From contig JANOBY010000435.1 of NCBI GenBank assembly GCA_031411935.1, forward strand, positions 1 to 12,865: a stretch of 12,865 bases of DNA, written 5' to 3'. The stretch comes from JAQGHR01 sp031411935 (GTDB lineage Bacteria; Planctomycetota; Planctomycetia; Isosphaerales; Isosphaeraceae). This document shows positions 5,639 to 12,865 of this stretch, in pieces. The notes beneath the pieces were generated by a model. The model did not search any database. It had not been told where the DNA came from and saw nothing but the letters and a program-made list of their open reading frames with translations. Position 1 is the stretch's first letter; every line of letters begins with the position of its first letter. Position numbers and translations under genes: made by a program.

Positions 5639-8600
5639 AGAAGGAAATGCTGATCAACGTGCTCCAGCCCGAGGAGTGCCGGATCGCGATCGTCGAGGAT
5701 GGAATCCTGGAGGAGCTCTACGTCGAGCGCACCAGCCACGAGAGCTACACGGGCAACATCTACAAGGGCCGGGTCGTGAACCTGGAGCCCGCCATCCAGG
5801 CCGCGTTCGTCGACTTCTCGGTGGGCCGCAACGGGTTCCTCCACGTCTCCGACGTCGAGCCCCAGTACTACTCCAAGCACGACGAGGACGACGCCGACGC
5901 CCCGCCCCCGCCCCCGGCACCCCGGTCTCGCGATCCGCGCCCCGCCCGGCCCGAGGACCGCGACCGCCCGGCCCGCCCGGCCTCCCCCCCGTATCGCGAC
6001 CCCGAGGACCGGTTCCGCGAGCGAGAGCGGCCCGACCGATCGGAAAAAGGCCAGCGCGACCGGTCGCCCCGCCGCTTCGGCGAGGGGCTCGTCGAGGAAT
6101 GGGAAACCCCTCCTCCCCCGGCGCCTCGCCCCGCGCCCCCGGCCGCGACCCCTCCGCCGGCGGCCCGCGAGCCCGTGGCCCGCGTGGAGCCCCCGCCCCG
6201 CGAGGCGGTGGAGGAAGAGCCCCTGTCGTGGTCACGCGAGGACGCCCCGCGGGCCCGCTCCGGCCGAACGTCTCCGCCCGCCCCCACGCCCCCGTCCGAG
6301 TCGTCCATCGAATCCGAGTTGCCCCCCAGCCGCACCGCCCGCTCCCGCCCGGCCCCCACGCCCGCTCCCCGCTCCCCCGAGCCGGTGATCGAGGCCGAGG
6401 ACGAGCCGATCGAGTCGTTCCGGCCTCGCCGACCCGCCGCGTCGTCGCGACCGGTGGCGCCCGCACCTCCGCCGGTGCCCGAGTTCGAGCCCGAGCCGCC
6501 CTCCGAGCCCGAACCGCGACGAGGATGGGGCCGAGGCCGGGCCCCCGCTCGCCCCGCGGCCCCCGAGCCCACCCCTCCGCCGATCGCCGATGAGCCCGAC
6601 CTGTACGCCCCGACGGCCGACCCGGAGCCCGACCTGGGCGACACCCCGCCGCGTCGGGGAGGACGCGCCGCGATCCGGTCGCGAGGCGGGGAACGCGAGC
6701 CGGCCCGCCCCCGCGAACGCCCCCGCATGCGTGAGCCCGAGCCCGAACTCGACCTGGAGGCCGAACGCCTCCGCGAGTTCGCCCAGGACCTTCTCCAGCC
6801 TTCCTCCGAGCCCCTCCCCCCGGCCCCCGCGCCCCGCGCCCGGGCCGCCGAACCCGAGCCCCGCGCCCCACGAGGGCGAGGCCGATCGGATCGCCCCCGC
6901 ACCCCCGAACCCGAGGGCGGCCGCGTGGCCCCTCATGACCGGGCGGGCGAGCCCGGCTATGTGCCCCGCCACAAGCGGCTGTCCGCCGGCGAGACCGCCC
7001 TGCCGGCCGAGCCCCCCGCTTCGCTCGGCTGGCGAGACCCCGATCTTGACGACCCCCTGGCCGCCGACCTGGATGCCGACCTGGACGCCGAGGGCGGACC
7101 GGGCGAGGCGACCGAGCGCGCCCCGGACGGCACCAAACGCCGCCGTCGCCGCCGCGGCCGCCGCCGGGACCGGACCGACCGCGAGGTCGAGGCCAAGGTC
7201 GGCGGCCTTCCCGCTGACGAGGACCTGGACGACTTCGACGACGACCTGGAGCCGGCCCCCGCGCCCGTGCCCGCCCCCCGATCGGCCCCGGCCGCGCGTC
7301 GCGAGCCGCCGCCCCGTCGCGCCGAGGGCACTCGCGTGGACCGCGATCCCGCCGAGGACCTACCCCGCTCTCGCGACTTCGACTTCGACGACGAGTTCGA
7401 TGAGCACGACGAGGACTTCGCCGCCTCGGCCGACATCGACGACCTGCCCCCCGCGGAGCTCGTGGACGACGAGATCGACCCCGAGCTCGAGGAGGAAATC
7501 CGCCGCGAGATCGAGGAGATCACCGAGCTCGAACGCGAGATGGGCCTGCGAGGCACGACCGAGGCCCGGCCCCGTCGCGGAGACTCGCCCGCCGGTGGTC
7601 CCCGCGCCCCTCGCGGACGGGGCGTGACCAAGCCCCCCCTGCAGGACATCTTCCGTCGCGGAGACGAGGTGCTCGTGCAGGTGATCAAGGAGTCGATCGG
7701 GACCAAGGGCCCCACGCTCTCCACCTACATCAGCATCCCAGGTCGCTATCTCGTGCTCATGCCGGGGCTCGCCCGAGTGGGCGTCTCACGCAAGATCGCC
7801 GACGAGGGGCAGCGTCGCCGCCTCCGCGAGATCATGACCGCCCTGAACCCGCCCAAGGGCCTGGGCTTCATCGTCCGCACCGCCGGCCTCGACCGCACCA
7901 AGAAGGAGCTGGCCCGTGACCTCGCGTATCTGCTCCGGCTCTGGAAGGTCATCCTCAAGCGGATCAAGAAGGCCAAGGCCCCCGCCCCGATTTATCAAGA
8001 ATCGGACATGATCACGCGCACGATCCGCGACATCTTCAACTCCGAGATCGACACGATCTGGATCGACGAGCCGCAGGCCTTCGAGCGCGCCCAGGAGTTC
8101 CTCCGGGTGGTCATGCCCAAGTTCGTCAACCGCCTGAAGTTCTACGACGACAAAGTGCCGATGTTCCACAAGTACGGGCTCGAAGAGGAGATCGTGAAGA
8201 TCCAGCGCCGCCGGGTGGAGATGCCCGAGGGCGGCTCGATCGTGATCGACCCGACCGAAGCCCTGGTGGCCATCGACGTGAACTCGGGCAACTTCCGCGT
8301 GGAGAACGACGCCGAGCGCACGGCGTACGAGATGAACCTGCGGGCCGCCAAGGAGATCGCCCGCCAGCTGAGGCTCCGCGACCTCGGCGGCGTGATCTGC
8401 AACGACTTCATCGACATGCGGGACGAGAAGAATCGCCGCGGCGTCGAGAAGGCCCTGCGCGACGCCATCAAGCGCGACCGCGCCCGCACCAAGATCCTCC
8501 GGATGAGCCAGTTCGGCGTGATCGAGATGACCCGGCAGCGGATCCGCCCCAGCCTCAAGCGGTCGGTCTACGAAGACTGCCCCGAGTGCTCGGGCGCCGG

Positions 8601-8898
8601 CGTGGTCAAGACCGTGGAGAGCATGTCGATCGACGTCATGAGGCTCCTGGCCCTGGCCGCCCACCGCGAGGACATCCGCCGCGTGAACATCACGGTGAAC
8701 CCCGACGTGGCCACCTACCTCAACAACCGCAAGCGCAAGGAAATCGCGAGGTTCGAGTCCGAGGGCAACGTGATGGTCTACATCCACCCCGAGCCCAACG
8801 CCCCCCGCGAGCACCTGCAGCTTGACTGCTTCGATGCCCAGAACGGGGAAGTCCGGCTCCTGCCGGCCCCCCCGCCTCCTCCTCGTCGTGGCCGATAA
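5635..8898 (+). CDS. rne: Rne/Rng family ribonuclease (RNase E/G) with large S1 insertion
   Basis: This 1087-residue endoribonuclease would act in mRNA decay and rRNA processing. Residues 5-82 (MLINVLQPEECRIAIVEDG, GNIYKGRVVNLEPAIQAAFVDF, GRNGFLHVSDV) are the start of the RNase E/G fold and the first part of its S1 domain. Residues about 83-662 are a Pro/Arg/Glu insertion. The S1 domain resumes at about 663 (PPLQDIFRRGDEVLVQVIKE, STYISIPGRYLVLMPG). The 5'-end sensor motif VRTAGLDR has R748 and T749. The catalytic metal ligands are D881 (AIDVNSG) and D924 (NDFIDM), 43 residues apart as in E. coli D303/D346. The zinc-link DCPECSGAG supplies C982 and C985. There is no long C-terminal scaffold; the protein ends in a short Pro/Arg tail. 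It is coupled by ATGA to the DUF2344 gene. Whether to call it RNase E or G is a matter of convention. Confidence 0.95.
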   Translation: MKKEMLINVLQPEECRIAIVEDGILEELYVERTSHESYTGNIYKGRVVNLEPAIQAAFVDFSVGRNGFLHVSDVEPQYYSKHDEDDADAPPPPPAPRSRDPRPARPEDRDRPARPASPPYRDPEDRFRERERPDRSEKGQRDRSPRRFGEGLVEEWETPPPPAPRPAPPAATPPPAAREPVARVEPPPREAVEEEPLSWSREDAPRARSGRTSPPAPTPPSESSIESELPPSRTARSRPAPTPAPRSPEPVIEAEDEPIESFRPRRPAASSRPVAPAPPPVPEFEPEPPSEPEPRRGWGRGRAPARPAAPEPTPPPIADEPDLYAPTADPEPDLGDTPPRRGGRAAIRSRGGEREPARPRERPRMREPEPELDLEAERLREFAQDLLQPSSEPLPPAPAPRARAAEPEPRAPRGRGRSDRPRTPEPEGGRVAPHDRAGEPGYVPRHKRLSAGETALPAEPPASLGWRDPDLDDPLAADLDADLDAEGGPGEATERAPDGTKRRRRRRGRRRDRTDREVEAKVGGLPADEDLDDFDDDLEPAPAPVPAPRSAPAARREPPPRRAEGTRVDRDPAEDLPRSRDFDFDDEFDEHDEDFAASADIDDLPPAELVDDEIDPELEEEIRREIEEITELEREMGLRGTTEARPRRGDSPAGGPRAPRGRGVTKPPLQDIFRRGDEVLVQVIKESIGTKGPTLSTYISIPGRYLVLMPGLARVGVSRKIADEGQRRRLREIMTALNPPKGLGFIVRTAGLDRTKKELARDLAYLLRLWKVILKRIKKAKAPAPIYQESDMITRTIRDIFNSEIDTIWIDEPQAFERAQEFLRVVMPKFVNRLKFYDDKVPMFHKYGLEEEIVKIQRRRVEMPEGGSIVIDPTEALVAIDVNSGNFRVENDAERTAYEMNLRAAKEIARQLRLRDLGGVICNDFIDMRDEKNRRGVEKALRDAIKRDRARTKILRMSQFGVIEMTRQRIRPSLKRSVYEDCPECSGAGVVKTVESMSIDVMRLLALAAHREDIRRVNITVNPDVATYLNNRKRKEIARFESEGNVMVYIHPEPNAPREHLQLDCFDAQNGEVRLLPAPPPPPRRGR
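5881..7620 (+). other. Low-complexity insertion within the RNase E/G S1 domain
   Basis: This segment encodes about 580 residues dominated by Pro, Arg, Glu, Ala and Asp, with many PEPEP-like and PPAPAPR-like runs, and is almost certainly disordered. It contains a basic block at residues 501-513 (KRRRRRRGRRRDR), an acidic block at 528-539 (DEDLDDFDDDLE), and a longer acidic region at 581-636 ending in a likely charged helix (PELEEEIRREIEEITELER). It replaces a short loop that in E. coli joins the strands of the S1 domain. The plus strand here is strongly C-rich. Confidence 0.85.
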
Positions 8899-8904
8899 GA
8901 GAAC

Positions 8905-9006
8905 GCATTTCACGCAGGGTCGCGCGGGAGACGCTGAGGACGCAGAGAGGAAGAACGCCTTTTCTCCGCGAACTCAGCGAGCCCTCCGCGTCTCTGCGTG
9001 AAACGC
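8905..9006. repeat. 102-bp imperfect palindromic repeat (CACGCAGAGACGC-type)
   Basis: Arms 8905-8950 and 8961-9006 are inverted relative to each other, with 33 of 46 positions matching by hand count and a 10-nt centre. The outer ends are best conserved: TTTCACGCAG on the left and CTGCGTGAAA on the right. Inner blocks CGCTGAG / CTCAGCG are also paired. It begins 7 nt after the ribonuclease stop codon. Repeats of this CGCAGAGACGC style are, from memory, scattered in intergenic DNA of planctomycetes and other bacteria. Here it would also fold into a stable 3' structure on the ribonuclease mRNA. A T-run sits only in its centre, so it is not a classic intrinsic terminator. Confidence 0.75.
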
Positions 9007-9020
9007 TTCACAAAGTTAGG

Positions 9021-9034
9021 TCAGACGGGTCTGA
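9021..9034. promoter_or_regulatory. Perfect 14-bp palindrome upstream of the MMPL gene
   Basis: TCAGAC, a GG centre and GTCTGA form an uninterrupted dyad about 80 nt before the MMPL start, flanked on both sides by AAGTT. It could be a repressor operator or part of a larger repeat that continues from 8905-9006. No regulator is visible to assign it to. Confidence 0.3.
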
Positions 9035-9116
9035 AGTTTGCTGTTGTCCCCCAAAACGTTTCCGTACAGGATGCCCCCCGCCCCGACGCCCTGGCCGGGC
9101 GCGAGGATTGCCGCTC

Positions 9117-11807
9117 ATGCCGTTTGATTCCGTCCGATGGTTCGTGACCCGGTTCCCCTGGCGGACCGTGGCCTTCTGGCTCGTGGTGACGGCGGTCGCG
9201 GTGGCGGTCTCGCCGGACCTGACGAAGCTCGCGGCCGAGGGGCAGGCCAAGCTCCTGCCCAAGGAGGCCGAGAGCGCCCAGGCCGCCGACATGATCCGCC
9301 GCATCTGGCCCGACCAGGCGTATGAGTCCCTGGCCGTACTCGCCCTGCACCGGCCCGGCGGTCTGACCGACGCCGACCGCGTGTTCGCTCGTAAACTGGC
9401 CACCGTGCTCGACAGATCCCCCGAGCGCCCCGCCGAGATCCTCAGGGTGCTCGGACCGAACTCGCCTCAGGAGGTCGCCGAACGCCTGATCAGCCGCGAC
9501 GGTACGGTCGAGATGATTGCCGTCCCTCTTCGCAGCTCATTCGTGGGGCCTTCGGTCCAGGAGGCCGTGGCCTGGCTCCAGAAGCGGGCCAAGCGCGTCG
9601 AGGTCCCGCCCACGGGGCTCCAGCTCCTCTGGACGGGCGACGCGGTGCTCGGCCGCGACTACATGCGCGACGTCCAGAGGTCGCTCGACCGCGCCGCGAT
9701 CGCCACCGTGTTCCTCCTGCTCGCGGTCCTGCTGTTCGTCTATCGGTCGCTTCTTCTGGCGCTGATCCCTCTGGCCACGATCGGCATCGGCCTGGCGCTT
9801 TCGCGTTGCCTGCTGGCCTGGATGACCACCTGGGGCTGGGAGATCTCGCCCCTGGTGGAGCTGTTCCTGGTTGTCCTCCTGTTCGGGTGCGGGACCGACT
9901 TCTGCCTGTTCCTGTCGTGGCGGTTCGGCGAGCACTGGGACCCCGAGAACCCCACCGGCGCCATGAAGGCCACGCTCAAGAAGTCCATGGAGCCGATCCT
10001 CACCAGCGCAGGCACGGTGATCGTGGGCCTGTCGCTCATGGGCACCACGCGGTTCAAGCTCTTCTCGAGCACCGGCCCGAGCGTGGCGCTGGGCCTGGCG
10101 CTCACCGTGATCGTGTGCCTCACGCTCACCCCCGCCCTCCTGATCCTGCTGGCGAGGTTCCGCCCCCGCGCGTTCGCTGGGATCACCAAGCCGCCGTCGG
10201 GCATCTGGGACAACCTGGGACATCGCGTGCTCGAGAAGCCCGTCCGGATCTGGGCGACCACGGTCGTCGTGCTCCTGCCGATCGCGGTCGTGGGGTTGTG
10301 GTCGAGCTTCTTGCAGGACCTCTTCAGTGAGCTCTCACCGCAGACCGAATCAGTGACAAACTTGAAGCTGCTCACCTCCGAGGAGAAGTTCGGACCCGGC
10401 CGGATCGCCCCGCTGACGGTCGTGATGAAGGGGGACATCGACCTTCGCACGAGCGAGGGGCTGGCCCTGGTGGACGACGTGAGCCGGCTGATCGCCAACA
10501 ATCGCGTGCAGGTCGTCGAGGTCCGCTCGGCCACGCAGCCTCTGGGCAGCCCGAAGCCGCTGGAAGCTGCGCGAATCGCATCCCGCCTGGACGAGGTAAA
10601 CAAGGGATTCGAGAGGATGGCCGAAGGCGCGGCCATGTTGCGGGACGGCCTGGCCCAGGGCGCCGCGAAGCTGCAAACCGCGTTGCAATTGGAACGCATC
10701 ACGGGCCTGCCGCTCACGGGGCCGCCGATGACCGACGCCAAGGCCAGGGACTCGGTCGCCTCGGGCCTGAGGCAGGCCTCGGCGGCCTTGTTCGGGATCA
10801 AGCCGCCCCCGAGGCCCAGCGACGAGAAGCCCGCACCGAAGGAGAACGACCCCCGCGCCCAGATGCTCCGCGAGCTGCAAGCCGCCGCCGACGGGGCCTC
10901 GCAGATCGCCGAGGGGGCTGTGAGGGCCAACAAGGAAGTCTCCGTGATCCTCGCCGACCCCGTCGGCCGCCACGCGCTCGACCGCCTGCTGATCACGCCC
11001 CGCGACCTCGCCGAACATCCCGACCTCCAGCGCAGCCTCGCCACGTATCTTTCGCCCGACAGCAAGGCCGCCCGCTTCGACGTGGAGCAGTCGGTCCGGC
11101 TCTTCGGCACCGAGGCGATGGAGCAGGTGCTCTCGCTCCGGGCCCGGCTTCGCGAATACCTCAAGGAACGCGGAGGGACGCGGATCAACGTGGCCGTCAC
11201 GGGCGCGAATGCCGAGAGCGCCGACATCCGCTCACTCACACGCGCCGATCAGAGGCAGACCTGGATCATCGTCCCCCTGGGCGTGTTCCTCGTGCTCGTG
11301 TTCACGCTTCGCGATGTGAAAACCTGCTTGAATCTTGTGGCCACGATGCTCCTCACTTACGCCTTCGCCCTGGGCACCACGCACCTCCTGTTCGTCACCT
11401 TCATGGGGGCCGAGGGGCTGGACTGGAAGGTTCCGTACTTCCTGTTCGTGATCCTCGTGGCGGTGGGCGTGGACTACAACGTGTTTCTTATGACACGCCT
11501 GAAGGAAGAGACGGCGGTCCTGGGACTGAAGTCGGGGATCAACCGCGCGATCGCGCAGACCGGCGGGCTGATCACCTCGGCCGCGGCCATCACGGCATGC
11601 AGCTTCGCGTCGTTCCTGTTCAGCCCGCTGGCCTCGCTCCGGCAGTTGGGGTTCGCGCTGGTGGTGGGGATCGTGGTCGATGCCGTTCTCGTGCGTCCCC
11701 TGCTCGTGCCGATCGGCCACTGGCTGATCCATCGCCGTCGCGAGAAGAAGAGGCAGAAACGCGAGGCCGAAGTCGAGCTGGAGAAGCTCGTGCCGGTCGG
11801 CGACTGA
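9117..11807 (+). CDS. MMPL/RND-superfamily transporter
   Basis: This 896-residue inner-membrane protein has the two-fold MMPL layout. TM1 lies at about residues 16-33 (VAFWLVVTAVAVAVS). A first extracytoplasmic loop (about 34-190) is followed by a TM bundle at about 193-350 with the motif FGCGTDFCLFLSWRF. Another TM sits at about 378-397, then a large second loop (about 400-710) containing heptad-like Ala/Gly-rich helices (MAEGAAMLRDGLAQGAAKLQ). A second bundle at about 714-870 carries VGVDYNVFLMTRL. The tail is short and Lys/Arg/Glu-rich. Such proteins export lipids or other hydrophobic molecules using the proton gradient. The paired relay positions are D261-F262 and D786-Y787, so the first half has Phe where MmpL3 has Tyr. 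ATG 9117 has GAGG 10 nt upstream; a TTG at 9108 is in frame but too close to it. The substrate is unknown. Confidence 0.92.
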   Translation: MPFDSVRWFVTRFPWRTVAFWLVVTAVAVAVSPDLTKLAAEGQAKLLPKEAESAQAADMIRRIWPDQAYESLAVLALHRPGGLTDADRVFARKLATVLDRSPERPAEILRVLGPNSPQEVAERLISRDGTVEMIAVPLRSSFVGPSVQEAVAWLQKRAKRVEVPPTGLQLLWTGDAVLGRDYMRDVQRSLDRAAIATVFLLLAVLLFVYRSLLLALIPLATIGIGLALSRCLLAWMTTWGWEISPLVELFLVVLLFGCGTDFCLFLSWRFGEHWDPENPTGAMKATLKKSMEPILTSAGTVIVGLSLMGTTRFKLFSSTGPSVALGLALTVIVCLTLTPALLILLARFRPRAFAGITKPPSGIWDNLGHRVLEKPVRIWATTVVVLLPIAVVGLWSSFLQDLFSELSPQTESVTNLKLLTSEEKFGPGRIAPLTVVMKGDIDLRTSEGLALVDDVSRLIANNRVQVVEVRSATQPLGSPKPLEAARIASRLDEVNKGFERMAEGAAMLRDGLAQGAAKLQTALQLERITGLPLTGPPMTDAKARDSVASGLRQASAALFGIKPPPRPSDEKPAPKENDPRAQMLRELQAAADGASQIAEGAVRANKEVSVILADPVGRHALDRLLITPRDLAEHPDLQRSLATYLSPDSKAARFDVEQSVRLFGTEAMEQVLSLRARLREYLKERGGTRINVAVTGANAESADIRSLTRADQRQTWIIVPLGVFLVLVFTLRDVKTCLNLVATMLLTYAFALGTTHLLFVTFMGAEGLDWKVPYFLFVILVAVGVDYNVFLMTRLKEETAVLGLKSGINRAIAQTGGLITSAAAITACSFASFLFSPLASLRQLGFALVVGIVVDAVLVRPLLVPIGHWLIHRRREKKRQKREAEVELEKLVPVGD

Positions 11808-11938
11808 CCCCCCTTCCGGACCCGGCGGCGAGGAGAGCCGTTGATTTCGCAGCCGAGATTTCCGATGATTCCGGAGCGGAGGAGGCGTTCGTCTCCGGTC
11901 ATTTCTCGATCTTTGGCCTTCGTCCGGATCTTCGCGAT

Positions 11939-12271
11939 ATGCCAACCCTGACACTTCGGTCGGTGGGGGTCAGCTACCTGATCGAAGGCGTCGAGCCGTC
12001 GGGACTGGACCCCCGCATGCTACTCGACGCCCTGACCGGAGCGTACGGCCTGGCCGTGGCCCCATTAAGCACCCCCCGGACCTTGCAGCCTCTGCACGAT
12101 GACGACGAATCGAGCATCGACGCCATGATCGTCGACCGCCGCGCCGTGCCCTGGGACGACCTGAGATCCTGGCTCGAGGATTATGTGAGATCGGACGGGA
12201 GCGTGTACGCCGCCTGGGCCGACGACGGTCGAACACAGATGACCGCAACCCTCCACTTCCACCGCCTCTGA
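11939..12271 (+). CDS. Hypothetical protein, 110 residues
   Basis: I do not recognise this protein. It is a small, acidic, apparently soluble protein with no signal peptide or membrane segment. It begins MPTLTLRSVGVSYLIEGV and continues with DPRMLLDALTGAYGLAV, an acidic patch HDDDESSIDAMIVD, then VPWDDLRSWLEDYVRSDGSVYAAWADDG and a final strand TATLHFHRL, which suggests an alpha/beta fold. The ATG at 11939 is the only sensible start: the frame is open further upstream into the MMPL gene, but that part is Arg-rich and reads as an out-of-frame overlap. There is no good Shine-Dalgarno sequence (only a GGAT), which lowers confidence. Third codon positions are GC-rich like those of the neighbours. 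It follows the MMPL gene by 131 nt on the same strand and converges on the UPF0145 gene. Confidence 0.7.
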   Translation: MPTLTLRSVGVSYLIEGVEPSGLDPRMLLDALTGAYGLAVAPLSTPRTLQPLHDDDESSIDAMIVDRRAVPWDDLRSWLEDYVRSDGSVYAAWADDGRTQMTATLHFHRL

Positions 12272-12322
12272 GCCTACCGGTTCCGACACCGGGCCAGGGC
12301 TCGATCGGCGTCCCGCGAGCAC

Positions 12323-12661
12323 TTACCCCTGAGAGCCGGGGACCACGTGCACGGCGGTTCCATAGCAGAGGACCTCGGTCACGCCGGGGGCGATCTCGTT
12401 CGCGTCGTAGCGAACACCCAGGATGGCGTTGGCCCCCTGCTCCTCCGCGTGGCGGATCATGAGCTCGTAGGCGTCCGACCGGGCACGCTCGCACAGCTGG
12501 GTATAGATCGAGATGTTCCCGCCGAGGACCGTCTGGAGCCCCGCGAAGAAATTCCCGACCACGCTGCGGGAGCGGACAACGATCCCCCGGACCACGCCCA
12601 GGGTCTTGGCCACGCGGACATTCGGGATCTCAAAGGTGGTCGTGACGAGATTATGGTCCAT
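12323..12661 (-). CDS. UPF0145 family protein (YbjQ-like, putative heavy-metal-binding domain)
   Basis: This 112-residue cytoplasmic protein belongs to the small UPF0145/YbjQ family. Family features visible are the N-terminal TTTFEIPNVRVAKTLGVVRG, RSVVGNFFAGLQTVLGGNI, then CERARSDAYELMIRHAEEQGANAILGVRYDA, and a last strand TEVLCYGTAVHVVP. Members form ring-like oligomers and have been tentatively linked to metal binding, but no function is established. The ATG at 12661 matches the canonical N-terminus. A longer open frame to 12799 adds 46 residues unlike the family, so I reject it. A weak purine-rich GGAAAAGAG lies upstream. The gene converges with the 110-residue hypothetical gene, leaving about 50 nt between stop codons. 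Confidence 0.92.
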   Translation of the reverse strand: MDHNLVTTTFEIPNVRVAKTLGVVRGIVVRSRSVVGNFFAGLQTVLGGNISIYTQLCERARSDAYELMIRHAEEQGANAILGVRYDANEIAPGVTEVLCYGTAVHVVPGSQG

Positions 12662-12788
12662 CGGTTCGCGCTCTTTTCCAAACCCAGGGGTCGAAGGTCT
12701 AACCGCCAGAGGATTCGCGGCTCCGACCCTGATATTGTGCTGGTGTGTTCCATCACATCGCTTGCGGGCCCGGCATGAGGCGGAGGGG

Positions 12789-12865
12789 CTAACCTTCAAG
12801 CCGCTCGAGGATCAGTCTGCGTTTCGTGCCCCGCTCGTCCAGAAAGAGCGCAAGCCGTCCCGGGA
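12789..12865 (-). CDS. C-terminal fragment of an unidentified protein
   Basis: An open minus-strand frame enters from the right edge and ends at TAG (12789-12791). It gives 24 residues including LALFLDERGTKRRLILERLEG. About two thirds of the third codon positions are G or C, and the charged, helical ending looks protein-like, while the other two minus-strand frames here stop early. It would be the gene upstream of the UPF0145 gene, 127 nt away. The fragment is too short to assign a family. Confidence 0.45.
   Translation of the reverse strand, partial: PGRLALFLDERGTKRRLILERLEG

Noticed and set aside
5654..6902. Long Arg/Gly/Ser-rich frames on both strands across the ribonuclease insertion
   Set aside because: They result from the extreme C-rich composition of this segment. 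None has a ribosome-binding site or a recognisable domain, while the ribonuclease frame continues on both sides with conserved sequence.
7786..8913. Antisense frame of 375 codons opposite the ribonuclease catalytic core
   Set aside because: It overlaps strictly conserved catalytic motifs on the other strand and has a His/Asp/Val-rich shadow composition.
11597..11938. Upstream extension of the 110-residue hypothetical gene into the MMPL gene
   Set aside because: The extension is Arg/Pro/Ala-rich and out of frame with a conserved transporter C-terminus; the first sensible start is ATG 11939.
12277..12292. CCGGT/ACCGG hairpin between the convergent genes as a terminator
   Set aside because: The stem is only 5 bp with no T-run on either strand; too weak to call.
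12738..12757. TGTG-N6-CACA dyad (seen on the minus strand) upstream of the UPF0145 gene as a CRP-type site
   Set aside because: The spacing is two bases shorter than the CRP/FNR consensus (TGTG-N8-CACA), and a single 4+4 match is expected by chance.
12662..12799. 46-residue N-terminal extension of the UPF0145 gene
   Set aside because: The extra residues do not resemble the family, and ATG 12661 gives the canonical N-terminus.

Overview
The window looks like a chromosomal segment of a high-GC planctomycete, probably Isosphaeraceae-like. This is inferred from the very GC-rich third codon positions, the gene neighbourhoods (a DUF2344 protein coupled to an Rne/Rng ribonuclease; hpf beside PTS genes) and a CACGCAGAGACGC-type palindromic repeat. 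No database search was possible. I see no prophage, insertion sequence, CRISPR array or RNA gene, and most of the window reads as ordinary core or conserved chromosome.

Layout. At the left edge, on the minus strand, a Pro-rich lipoprotein with a SurA-like helical region is coupled (TGATG) to an ABC-transporter ATPase cut by the window edge. Across a 317-bp divergent spacer a plus-strand cluster begins: hpf (ribosome hibernation factor, TTG start), ptsN (EIIA), ptsH (HPr) and ptsI (enzyme I), the last two overlapping by ATGA. This is a complete soluble phosphorelay (PEP to EI to HPr to EIIA) with no sugar permease in view, so it is probably a regulatory PTS tied to growth state.

After a 196-bp, comparatively AT-rich spacer comes a DUF2344 (radical-SAM-linked, TIGR03936-like) gene. 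Its Shine-Dalgarno sequence lies entirely inside a strong hairpin. It overlaps by ATGA an unusual 1087-residue RNase E/G, whose catalytic core is intact but whose S1 domain is split by about 580 low-complexity residues. A 102-bp imperfect inverted repeat follows the ribonuclease stop codon. Next come a large MMPL/RND-type transporter, a 110-residue protein I do not recognise, a convergent UPF0145 (YbjQ-like) gene, and the C-terminal end of one further minus-strand gene.

The most noteworthy item is the RNase E/G. Its insertion carries a poly-arginine block and acidic segments, the kind of RNA- and protein-binding material that E. coli RNase E keeps in its C-terminal tail. Here the C-terminal tail is only a few residues long, so the insertion may be a relocated degradosome scaffold. 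The regulatory PTS-hpf cluster, the occluded ribosome-binding site and the palindromic repeat are secondary points of interest.
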